Shown here: piece by piece, positions 32,937-40,524 of the stretch | Layout: every line of letters starts with the position of its first letter | Numbering within the stretch: the first letter of the stretch is position 1 | Origin: Pirellulales bacterium | Lineage (GTDB): Bacteria > Planctomycetota > Planctomycetia > Pirellulales > DATAWG01 | Length of the DNA: 64,000 nt | Assembly (NCBI GenBank): GCA_036267355.1 | Contig: DATAWG010000042.1 | Span: 62,001 to 126,000, forward strand | Direction of reading: 5' to 3' | Translations under genes and position numbers: made by a program | Notes under the pieces: generated by a model | What the model was told of the DNA's origin: nothing | Database searches by the model: none | Seen by the model: the letters and a program-made list of their open reading frames with translations, nothing else

Positions 32937-33953
32937 TCAAGCTGCTACGCTAATCCGCCGCCGCAAACCCAAACTGATCCGTCCTTCGGCGTCCAAATCG
33001 ACCGCCAGGTCGGCGAGCGCTTGCTGTGCGTCTTCAACGTCGGCTAACCGTGTCGGGCCGAGATGCACCAGCGCCTTCGACAATGCTCGGCCTTGCTCGC
33101 TGGGCAATTGCTGGGTGATTCGCTGAACGAGGTCGGCCCTTGCGCCGGCCAACGCCAAAACGATGAATTCCGGATCGGCGGCCCGAAGCACTGCGACCAG
33201 CGCTGCGTCGTCGAGTTGGATCAAGTCGGCGAACAGGAATCGGTCTGGTCGAAGTTTTCCGGCAAGCGTGCGATCGTGGCGCGAAAGATTTTTGAGAATA
33301 TTCCGCCGAGTGCCTCCCGATGCTGCCGACAAAATTTCCGACACGGCCGCCAGGCCCGCCGCCCGCCGCCGTCGATCTTGCACCTGCTGCGAGAGCCAGG
33401 ACTCCAAGCCCCGCTCGACTTCGCGCAGCACCCGAGGATCGGCTTCGTCGAGGTCAACCAACCGGCGAATCACGTCGACTTGCACGTTCGGCGGCAATTC
33501 AGCCAGCAATTCGCTGGCACGATCCGCGGGCAAATGCGATAGCACGACGGCAATCGTTTGGGGATGTTCGCGCTTCAGAAACGGCGTGAGTGTTTCGTAT
33601 TCCGTTTCGCGCAAAAAGCGGAATGGTGGCTGGTCGCTCGGCCGTTCGGGCTCGGAATCACGAGGGGCGCGCTTCTCTGAATTCATGCTCGGCAACGCGA
33701 GCCGGCGCGCCAAGTCGTCGTCCAATTCAATGCCCGGCGGATATTTTTGGGGGATCAGCGGACCGATGCGAAAGAACTCTTCGATGATTTCGTTCTGCTC
33801 GATGGGATCGACGTCGCTGAGCCGCAAGATTGCATGCCGCACGTCTTGGGCCTGCCGTTCGCCCATCTGCGCAAGCAATATCTCGGCCGTCGAGGAATCG
33901 AGGCTGGCGACGAGAATTGCGGCTTTTCGCAGCGAGTGTTGGCGGAATTTCAT
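32937..33953 (-). CDS. fliG: Flagellar motor switch protein FliG
   Basis: 338 residues: N domain about 5-80 binding FliF (LRKAAILVASLDSSTAEILLAQM), a charged linker at 85-110, the middle domain at about 115-200 (EHPQTIAVVLSHLPADRASELLAELP is the conserved FliG motif; DVIRRL follows) and the C-terminal torque domain to 338. In the last part the usual NMSxR motif is replaced by QLPSEQGR and charges are fewer, which is a divergence from the E. coli torque helix. Between fliF and fliH as expected. Confidence 0.95.
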   Translation of the reverse strand: MKFRQHSLRKAAILVASLDSSTAEILLAQMGERQAQDVRHAILRLSDVDPIEQNEIIEEFFRIGPLIPQKYPPGIELDDDLARRLALPSMNSEKRAPRDSEPERPSDQPPFRFLRETEYETLTPFLKREHPQTIAVVLSHLPADRASELLAELPPNVQVDVIRRLVDLDEADPRVLREVERGLESWLSQQVQDRRRRAAGLAAVSEILSAASGGTRRNILKNLSRHDRTLAGKLRPDRFLFADLIQLDDAALVAVLRAADPEFIVLALAGARADLVQRITQQLPSEQGRALSKALVHLGPTRLADVEDAQQALADLAVDLDAEGRISLGLRRRISVAA

Positions 33954-34024
33954 GATCGAGCGGCGGAAATAGGGTGGTGGATCAAAGCAGGCAGGGTTGG
34001 GTTCGGGCTACCGCTACGGGGCGA

Positions 34025-34045
34025 AGCGCGAAACCGCAAGCGAGC
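34025..34045 (+). repeat. Palindromic repeat family R1, half copy
   Basis: One arm only (GCGCGAAACCGCAAGCGAGC, ending at 34045), between fliF and fliG, with no matching inverse nearby. Confidence 0.75.
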
Positions 34046-34100
34046 GGCGGAACGGGCAGCGGTGGATTCAGTTATGGCGGTTCGTGAGTCTGTGGGAGGT

Positions 34101-35801
34101 TTAGGTAGCGCTACCGATCCAACTGCGGAGGATATTGGCGGCGGCGTCGGGGTCTTCGCGAACGATCTCGACCAGTTCGTCGCGCATCGACGGACCGGAT
34201 TTCACGCGGCGCTTTAGCTTGGCGGCGGCTTCTTGCACTTCCGCCGTCGTCGCTTCCTGCCCTTCCGAAGCCTGACTTTGGGCGATTGCGGCGGGCGACG
34301 CTGCGGGAGCCGATCGGGGTGATTCCGTCGCCGGAACGGATCGTACCATCGAGCGCAGAACTAGCAGACTGACCATGCCCAATCCGAGTGTGCCGAGGGT
34401 CGACCAGTATTGCCCTAGCCACGACAATCCCTTCTCCGCGACCGACGGCGGCTGAATCGGCGTCGAGGGGATATGCTGGAAGGTCATCACCGTCACCAAC
34501 GGCGTTACTTCGATCGGCGCCCCTTCCGTGCGCGGTGGCAGCGGGATCAATTGGGCCACGAACTCTTGGATTTTCTTTTTTTCGTCGGTCTCGATCGTGG
34601 CTAATGCGTTTACGTCGGGCTTCTTAAGTTCTGTGCCCGGCGGAGCGGGATGTTGCTCTTGCCAGATTTTTTCGTAGTAGCTGCTGAGCACGCCCACCGT
34701 GACCGTGACGCGGCGTGGCGTGAGCGGGGCCCGGCGATTCGTGAGCGTTTTGGTCGAGACGACACTTTTTTCGCGGCGATTGGTCTTTTCGTCTTCCGAC
34801 TTCGGGCCTGTCGCGGCGGCTTGTGAAACCGAAGCGCCGACGTTCGTGCCCCCCTGGCCGGCCAATCCGGGCCTGCCGCCCGGCTGCGCGGGGCCCAGCG
34901 TGTTTGTCGTGGCGTTGGTTTCCGACACGTCGATCGGCACAGGCTTCGGATCAACTGTCTCGTCGGTTTCCTTCATTTCCAGTTCTGGATTCAAATCGAC
35001 GTTCACTTTCACATTCACGCCCGGGATGAAGGCCAGCGCGCCGCGAATCTTTTCTTCCCATTCCTCTTCATACACACGCTTATTTTCATAGTAGGGATCC
35101 TCCGTGCCGGAACTGGGGGCGCCTTCGCCGCCGCCGGACCAACTCTTGCTCGAGTTCAAATCCGCGACAACGACATTTTTCGGCGATAGCCCGCTGATCG
35201 CTCCGGCAACGACCTGGCGAATCGTTTGCACGCGTTCCGGATCGAGCGCATCGTTGCCGACCGGCTTCACGCTCACGGTGGCAGTGACAACCTGCTTTTG
35301 ATTCAGCCCCGAGTCGGTCTCGCTATCGTAGAGCACCGAGGCGGCTTCGATGCCGCGCATCGAACTGATGACCAGATTCAATTCTCGCTCCAGAGCAATT
35401 TTGATCATTTCCTTCTGGCGGCTCATGGGCGTGAGACCGCTGATATCGCTGACGCTCGATTGGATGTAGTCGCCGAAATTCTTCGGCAGTGCATTGGCAT
35501 CGGCGAGCGCGCCCATGTAGGCCGACTGCTGGTTCCGCGGCACATGGATGCGGTTGCCGTCGACGGTGAAATTGCTCAGGTTTGCCTTGCCGAAGGCGGC
35601 CAGCATTGCCGGAATTTGAGCGGCGGGAAACGCTTCACCGTTCATCAAGAATTCGTCGCCGCCGGTGACCGTATGGTTGAACAAATACGCCACGCTGACC
35701 ACGATCACCACCAGCAACATTCCGGCGACGATCCGCGCTCCAACGGTCATCGAGCGGAAGAGATCGAGCAGTTGGGCGTAGGCTTTCGTGAGAAAATCCA
35801 T
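34101..35801 (-). CDS. fliF: Flagellar MS-ring protein FliF
   Basis: 566 residues. Membrane helix 1 at about 22-42 (ARIVAGMLLVVIVVSVAYLF), two ring-building motifs in the periplasm (about 45-260: LPKNFGDYIQ, EMIKIALERELNLVISSMRGIEAASVLYD, VTATVSVKP), a Gly/Thr/Pro-rich loop at 285-350, membrane helix 2 near 450-470 (LGTLGLGMVSLLVLRSMV) and the C-terminal FliG-binding tail (REDPDAAANILRSWI). Architecture and length are standard. Confidence 0.95.
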   Translation of the reverse strand: MDFLTKAYAQLLDLFRSMTVGARIVAGMLLVVIVVSVAYLFNHTVTGGDEFLMNGEAFPAAQIPAMLAAFGKANLSNFTVDGNRIHVPRNQQSAYMGALADANALPKNFGDYIQSSVSDISGLTPMSRQKEMIKIALERELNLVISSMRGIEAASVLYDSETDSGLNQKQVVTATVSVKPVGNDALDPERVQTIRQVVAGAISGLSPKNVVVADLNSSKSWSGGGEGAPSSGTEDPYYENKRVYEEEWEEKIRGALAFIPGVNVKVNVDLNPELEMKETDETVDPKPVPIDVSETNATTNTLGPAQPGGRPGLAGQGGTNVGASVSQAAATGPKSEDEKTNRREKSVVSTKTLTNRRAPLTPRRVTVTVGVLSSYYEKIWQEQHPAPPGTELKKPDVNALATIETDEKKKIQEFVAQLIPLPPRTEGAPIEVTPLVTVMTFQHIPSTPIQPPSVAEKGLSWLGQYWSTLGTLGLGMVSLLVLRSMVRSVPATESPRSAPAASPAAIAQSQASEGQEATTAEVQEAAAKLKRRVKSGPSMRDELVEIVREDPDAAANILRSWIGSAT

Positions 35802-35851
35802 GATCGTGATTGGCTCGGGTTCGGAAGGTGATTATCGCGGCCGCAGTTGTT

Positions 35852-35893
35852 ACGCGCGAAACCGCACGCATGCTGCGATGCGGGTTTGCTGTG
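35852..35893. repeat. Palindromic repeat family R1, degenerate copy
   Basis: ACGCGCGAAACCGCACGCATG followed by CTGCGATGCGGGTTTGC: shortened arms of R1, between fliE and fliF. Confidence 0.55.
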
Positions 35894-35910
35894 GCTAGCT
35901 GATTTGTTTT

Positions 35911-36225
35911 CTAAATGCGGATGTTTTTGAATTCGTCGTAGGCGCTGGAGAGCTTGTTGCGGATCTGCATCATCATGCGGAACGCCATGTCGGCTTTTTG
36001 CACGGCCGTGAGCACCGTGGCCGGGTCCGTGTCGCCGCCGGTGAACATTTCTTCGACGGCCTTGTCCGCATCCTGCTGCATCGAATTCACCTGCTGGATC
36101 GAGTTCAGCAAGAAATCTTTGAACGACGGGCCGTCGCTCGACGACGACGCGCCGGACCCGGCGGCCGCGGTCGGGCCGGTCAGCGGCGGAAGAGGAATAC
36201 TGTTTTGAAAGTTGATCGGATTCAT
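35911..36225 (-). CDS. fliE: Flagellar hook-basal body protein FliE
   Basis: 104 residues. Conserved C-terminal half: FKDFLLNSIQQVNSMQQDAD, DPATVLTAVQKADMAFRMMM and IRNKLSSAYDEFKNIRI. FliE is the adaptor between MS ring and rod. ATG 36225; no clear ribosome site. Directly downstream of flgC. Confidence 0.95.
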   Translation of the reverse strand: MNPINFQNSIPLPPLTGPTAAAGSGASSSSDGPSFKDFLLNSIQQVNSMQQDADKAVEEMFTGGDTDPATVLTAVQKADMAFRMMMQIRNKLSSAYDEFKNIRI

Positions 36226-36284
36226 GCGGTGTGGTTCGTGGTTCGGGGCTCGTCGTTCGGATTACAAGCCACGACCCGCGGCGT

Positions 36285-36707
36285 TTATCCAAGGATCCGT
36301 AGCGCCTGCGAAAACATGCTCTTGCTCGCTTCCATCACGCCGACATTCGCCTCGTAGGCCCGAGTGGCGTTGAGCGAGTCGACGAATTCGGTGTTCATAT
36401 CGATGTCGGGATATGCGACGTAGCCCTTGTGCGGGCCCTCGGTTTGGGCATCGGGATTGCCCGGCTGATAGCGCCATAGCGGCGGCTGCTGCGAGATTTC
36501 AACCGAATCGACTTTCACGCCCAGCGCCCCTTCGGGCGAATGCACGTCGCTGTCGGGCTTGAACACGACGAATCGCGGTTGGTAGGGGGCCACCTGGCCC
36601 GCTTCGTTGTGTGTCGTCGAAAGGTTGGCGATGTTGCTTGAGATGGCATCCAGCCGGATGCGCTGCGCCACCAGCGCACTGGTGCTGATGTTGAGAGCTT
36701 CGAACAT
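36285..36707 (-). CDS. flgC: Flagellar proximal rod protein FlgC
   Basis: 140 residues: ALNISTSALVAQRIRLDAISSNIAN at the N-terminus, the rod motif NLSTTHN, and a C-terminal helix DSLNATRAYEANVGVMEASKSM. AAGGA ribosome site 6-7 nt before ATG 36707. Part of flgB-flgC-fliE-fliF. Confidence 0.95.
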   Translation of the reverse strand: MFEALNISTSALVAQRIRLDAISSNIANLSTTHNEAGQVAPYQPRFVVFKPDSDVHSPEGALGVKVDSVEISQQPPLWRYQPGNPDAQTEGPHKGYVAYPDIDMNTEFVDSLNATRAYEANVGVMEASKSMFSQALRILG

Positions 36708-36826
36708 GCGACATCCTTGTCTGTTCGTGGTCGCGAAAAGTGGGATTGTTTTTCTATCGCTGGCGGCCGGCGGTTGCCGATGATGTTGCCGCCTGACCTC
36801 TCATCCTTTGCTCTTCAAGCCTGAAG

Positions 36827-37228
36827 TTAAGCACGCTCGCTGATCACGGCCTCGAACGTATGAAACTGAGTCGTCATCAGCGACAAAGCCAGGTTGTATT
36901 GCATCATGTTTTTCGCCAACTCCGACGCTTGTTGCTCGATGTCGAGATTCGTGCCGTCGTGATACACCAGCGTATGTGCCGTGGCGGCGACGGATTGGTA
37001 GGCTTCGGTGGTTTCGTCCGTCGAGCCATCCGATGGATTGCTTTCGGCCGAGCGGCTGGCTTCGACTGCCTCTTTCAATTGCGTTTGAAACATCTCCGGC
37101 GACAAATCGGCAGCACGATAGCCGGGAGTGTCGATATTGGCAATGTTGCCGGCCAGCACATTGTGCCGGGCGGCGGTAAACCTGACGACGTGTTCCAACA
37201 CCGGGGAATCGAATATCGAAAGCGACAT
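36827..37228 (-). CDS. flgB: Flagellar proximal rod protein FlgB
   Basis: 133 residues with VLEHVVRFTAARHNVLAGNIANIDTPGY near the start and a C-terminal helix (ASELAKNMMQYNLALSLMTTQF). First structural gene after the regulators. A sigma-54 promoter would be expected upstream because an activator gene precedes it, but I could not find a convincing GG-N10-GC site. Confidence 0.95.
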   Translation of the reverse strand: MSLSIFDSPVLEHVVRFTAARHNVLAGNIANIDTPGYRAADLSPEMFQTQLKEAVEASRSAESNPSDGSTDETTEAYQSVAATAHTLVYHDGTNLDIEQQASELAKNMMQYNLALSLMTTQFHTFEAVISERA

Positions 37229-37608
37229 GGCGGCGGCCGATTGCTAGGACGGAAAACCACGGATTTCAAATTCAGCCGATGCACTCGCCGGCAAGTGCAA
37301 AGAAGCAGCGGGCAAGCGGCATGCCGAAGTTCATGGGCCGAACTTTTGCCGGACCGCCGTAAATCGTTTCGAAATTCATAAGCAGCATTGGCGGCAAATG
37401 GTTCGGTCGCCGATCTTGAATCAGGTCGAAAATCTCATGGATGTCGATGGTGTTCAACTCAACACACGCTAGCAGCAGATTCTGCGCGTTTCGGCCGGCG
37501 AAATCTGCCGGTTCATAGGAGTTCAAGCTTTAGCGTCCCGGCGGCAACACGCTCAAGCGTGAACTCCAACTTTGGTCGCGGACCTGCCGCGTTTTTGCCA
37601 TTGGTTGC
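37229..37608. other. Regulator-flgB intergenic region
   Basis: 380 bp. Contains the palindrome 37518-37567. A minus-strand open frame (37272-37526, 84 codons) begins with TTG inside that palindrome and lacks a ribosome site; I do not annotate it as a gene. The flgB operon promoter should be here. Confidence 0.5.
37518..37567. repeat. Palindrome GGAGTTCAAGC...GAACTCC
   Basis: Left GGAGTTCAAGCTTTAGCG, right CGCTCAAGCGTGAACTCC, imperfect inverses with a short GC-rich centre. Lies 40 bp past the response-regulator stop and could end that transcript, though there is no T-run. Confidence 0.75.
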
Positions 37609-39162
37609 TTACATTCGGTTCTTTGCTCGCGGTGCGTAGCCATACGCTTTGAGTTTGCCCGAGAGCGTGCGGATTCCGATTCCGAGGGCTTGAGCCGATT
37701 TGGCCCGGTGGCCATCGAAGCGTTCGAGCGTGGCCTCGATCAGCTTCCGCTCCATCTCCTCTAGATTCAGGCTCGGCTCGATGGCTGCGGGCATCGACCC
37801 GATTGCCGCCGTCGCGAGCCCACTCGTTGTCGCCCCGCTCGTCGCCGCAGGCCGCGGAGCATCGATCAACCAATCGCGCAATTGGTCGGCTGCGATGGGC
37901 AGGCCGAGATTCAGCACGCTCGCGCGGGTGACAATGTTTTCCAACTCGCGCACATTGCCCGGCCAATGGTATTCGACGAGCAATTGCATCGCGTCCGGCT
38001 CCATTTCGCATACCGGCCGGTGCAACCGCTCGGCGGCGCGGCACAGAAAGTACTCGACCAACTGTTGCACATCCTCGCGCCGCTCGCGCAGCGGCGGAAT
38101 CGTGATCGGTAGCACGGCAAGGCGGTAGTAAAGATCTTCACGAAACCGGCCGGCCGTCACTTCCTCTCGCAGATGGCGGTTCGTCGTTGCGAGCACGCGC
38201 ACATCGACATCGCGAGTCGTGCTCGAACCGACGCGCTCAAACGACCGCTCCTGCAAGACGCGCAGCAGCTTCGCTTGCAGCGGCAATTCGATCTCTGTGA
38301 TTTCGTCCAATAGAATCGTGCCGCCGTCGGCCAATTCGAAGCGTCCCGTGCGGGGACTCTCAGCGCCGGTAAACGCGCCGCGCTCATGGCCAAAAAGTTC
38401 GCTTTCCATCAAATGGGCCGAGAGCACCGGGCAATTCAGGCTCACCAGCGGGGCGCCGCGACGGTCGCTCGCGGCATGGATGGCCCGAGCGACCAGTTCC
38501 TTCCCCGTTCCGCTTTCGCCCCCGATCAGCACCGTTTCCGACGTGCGGGCCACTTGGGCGATCCGCATCCGCAGGATTTGCATCGACGCGCTTGTGCCGA
38601 TCATCACCGGAGCGCCTGGGCCCGCGGTCGGTTCGATGTTTCCCTTCCGATCGAGCAGGCGGCCATGCTGAATCGCTCGGGCCACCAAGTGCTCGAGCTG
38701 ATCGACGTTGAAAGGCTTCTCGATATAATCAAACGCGCCGTGCCGCATCGCATCGACGGCCGAAGCGACCGAGGCATGGGCCGTCACCATCAGCACCTGC
38801 GCCCCGTGCGGACGCTGCTGCAGGTGATGAATGAATTCCAAGCCGTTCATGCCGGGCATTTGCAGATCGGTGACGATTACGTCGAAACTTTCGCGCTCGA
38901 GCACTTTGATGGCTTCGACAGCGCTGACGAGTGTTTCGACTTGATGACCTGCGCGGCGGAGCACGTCGGCCATCGATTCGCGGGCTTGGCGGTGGTCGTC
39001 GACCACCAAGACCCGCGCGCCTGAGCTTGCGGCGCTCGATGAAATGGCGCCGGCCGAGTTTGCCGTCGGCGTACAACCGTTCGCAGACGTGGCCACCAAC
39101 GGCGCTGCGGCTGGCTGGGCTGGCAAATCCATCGACGGCATGACGCATGGCTTTGTGGTCAT
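37609..39162 (-). CDS. Sigma-54-dependent response regulator (FlrC/FleR-like)
   Basis: 517 residues. Receiver domain about 50-165 with acceptor Asp99 in VIVTDLQMPGMNG and the conserved YIEKPF. AAA+ domain has Walker A GESGTGKE, the sigma-54 contact loop GAFTGA and DGGTILLDEI. C-terminal Fis-type HTH is RAKSAQALGIGIRTLSGKLKAYG. Its ATG touches the stop of the histidine kinase gene (TAAATG), so the pair is coupled. By position before flgB it likely activates middle flagellar genes together with sigma-54. The first 45 residues are Ala/Ser/Thr-rich and unconserved. Confidence 0.92.
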   Translation of the reverse strand: MTTKPCVMPSMDLPAQPAAAPLVATSANGCTPTANSAGAISSSAASSGARVLVVDDHRQARESMADVLRRAGHQVETLVSAVEAIKVLERESFDVIVTDLQMPGMNGLEFIHHLQQRPHGAQVLMVTAHASVASAVDAMRHGAFDYIEKPFNVDQLEHLVARAIQHGRLLDRKGNIEPTAGPGAPVMIGTSASMQILRMRIAQVARTSETVLIGGESGTGKELVARAIHAASDRRGAPLVSLNCPVLSAHLMESELFGHERGAFTGAESPRTGRFELADGGTILLDEITEIELPLQAKLLRVLQERSFERVGSSTTRDVDVRVLATTNRHLREEVTAGRFREDLYYRLAVLPITIPPLRERREDVQQLVEYFLCRAAERLHRPVCEMEPDAMQLLVEYHWPGNVRELENIVTRASVLNLGLPIAADQLRDWLIDAPRPAATSGATTSGLATAAIGSMPAAIEPSLNLEEMERKLIEATLERFDGHRAKSAQALGIGIRTLSGKLKAYGYAPRAKNRM

Positions 39163-40014
39163 TTACGTTGCCTCCTGTCGGCGGAACGGAATGCGGAGCG
39201 CGAACGCGGCCCCGCCGAGTGGGCTCTCCGACGAACTGATTTCGCCGCCGTGGGCCGCCGCGATTCGCTCGACGATGGCAAGCCCCAGGCCGGTGCCGTT
39301 ACTCTTCGTGGTGAAGAACGGTTCGAACGCCCTTTGCCGCGCCTCGGGTGAGAGCCCCGGCCCGCTGTCGGCCACTTCGATCGATAGATCCGAGGGGCTC
39401 GTCGATGCTTTGACGACGAGTTGTCCGCCCTCGGGCATCACATCCAGGGCATTCAGCAGAAGATTCAAGATCGCCCGGCGGATCATATCGCGATCGGCGA
39501 CGACCACTTGCCCTGTGGCAGCGTCAAGCCGCGATTGGATTCCTTGCGCGGCGAACTGCGGCGCGAGCGAACCGACGATGTCTTCAAGCAATTCGCGAAT
39601 CGCGAACGGTTGCCGTTGCGGGTCGCGGTCGGCGGTGAAATTCAGCAAATCGCTTACCGTGGCATCCAAGGCCGTGAATCCGGCAGCGATCTTATCGACC
39701 AACTCGCGATTGCCCTCGTCGGCCGATATGCTGCGCCGCAGCAAGCTCAAGTAGAGCGTGACGGGAACGAGGCTGTTGCGAACCTCGTGGGCGATGTGCG
39801 ATGCCATCTGGCCCAAATCGGCGAGGCGATTTTTGCGGGCCAACTCGCGATTCTTGACCTCCAGCTCCTGCGTGAGCCGCTGCACTTCCGAACGAAGCGC
39901 TTCGTGTGTCTGCTCGAGGCGCACGGTGGCTCCATGCCATGCCGCCAGCACCGTTTGCAGATCGGCGCTGCCGTCGAGCGGCAGCGGTTCGAAAATGGTT
40001 GCCGCTTGCGTCAT
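39163..40014 (-). CDS. Soluble sensor histidine kinase (FlrB/FleS-like)
   Basis: 283 residues with no membrane segment. A coiled-coil helix (about 30-65) leads to the H box HEVRNSL with His76, then N box NLLLNALD, G1 DSGPGL, F box FEPFFTTKSNGTG and G2 GLGLA. The missing sensor domain and the coupling to the sigma-54 activator match the cytoplasmic flagellar kinases FlrB/FleS, which respond to export-apparatus assembly. The upstream FlgN-like gene ends 4 nt away. ATG 40014 gives the standard start; longer frame to 40200 overlaps that gene. Confidence 0.9.
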   Translation of the reverse strand: MTQAATIFEPLPLDGSADLQTVLAAWHGATVRLEQTHEALRSEVQRLTQELEVKNRELARKNRLADLGQMASHIAHEVRNSLVPVTLYLSLLRRSISADEGNRELVDKIAAGFTALDATVSDLLNFTADRDPQRQPFAIRELLEDIVGSLAPQFAAQGIQSRLDAATGQVVVADRDMIRRAILNLLLNALDVMPEGGQLVVKASTSPSDLSIEVADSGPGLSPEARQRAFEPFFTTKSNGTGLGLAIVERIAAAHGGEISSSESPLGGAAFALRIPFRRQEAT

Positions 40015-40018
40015 ACGA

Positions 40019-40471
40019 TTAGCCTTCGGAAGAAAGGTCGAGTTGACGCCGTTCATTTTGTGGCGGCTGCGCGTACGCGTGCCGCACTTGCGAAGCCTGA
40101 TGCAGTCCTTGCAACTGCAATGCCGCTTCGTCGCGCCGCAGCGCAAGCCGCGATTCGCCGGTGCGCTCCGCTTCGAAAATTTCCGTTCGTAGCGTCTCAC
40201 ACTCCGCCGCGATCCGCGCGCACCGATCGCGATCGCCGGCCGAGCGCCAAATGCGAGTTTCCGGGTCTTGGGCGCGGAATGGATCGAGCTGCCGTTCGAT
40301 CGATTGGAGTTCGGTCAATATTTTTTGTTTGCTCGCCAACAGTTTCAACAGTTGCGTCAGATCGTTGACCTCGATCAACTCCAATTGTTTGCGGCCCAAC
40401 TGCCGCACTTGCGACAGCAGATGATGCTTTCTGCCGATCAGATCGGCCAAGATTTCGGTATCGAAAGGCAA
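40019..40471 (-). CDS. FlgN-like flagellar export chaperone
   Basis: 150 residues, helical: ILADLIGRKHHLLSQVRQL, LLKLLASKQKILTELQSIERQ and a later Arg/Glu-rich helix. Helix pattern, size and location between a flagellar regulator pair and the TPR gene suggest FlgN, the chaperone of hook-filament junction proteins. No sequence motif is decisive. The frame opens with TTG 40471; no ATG exists in the N-terminal region, and the tract 40470-40500 lies directly upstream, so translation start is unusual. Confidence 0.6.
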   Translation of the reverse strand: MPFDTEILADLIGRKHHLLSQVRQLGRKQLELIEVNDLTQLLKLLASKQKILTELQSIERQLDPFRAQDPETRIWRSAGDRDRCARIAAECETLRTEIFEAERTGESRLALRRDEAALQLQGLHQASQVRHAYAQPPQNERRQLDLSSEG

Positions 40472-40500
40472 GGGTGAGGGTGAGGGGTTAGAGTGAGGGA
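40470..40500 (+). repeat. TTAGGG-type tract before the FlgN-like gene
   Basis: AAGGGTGAGGGTGAGGGG then TTAGAGTGAGGGA. Its C-rich strand forms the leader of the FlgN-like gene and leaves no room for a Shine-Dalgarno. Confidence 0.7.
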
Positions 40501-40524
40501 GTCAGACCGGAAGACGGAAAACAT

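Noticed and set aside
37272-37526. 84-codon minus-strand open frame between flgB and the response regulator
   Set aside because: It begins with TTG inside the GGAGTTCAAGC palindrome, has no ribosome site and matches no family I know.
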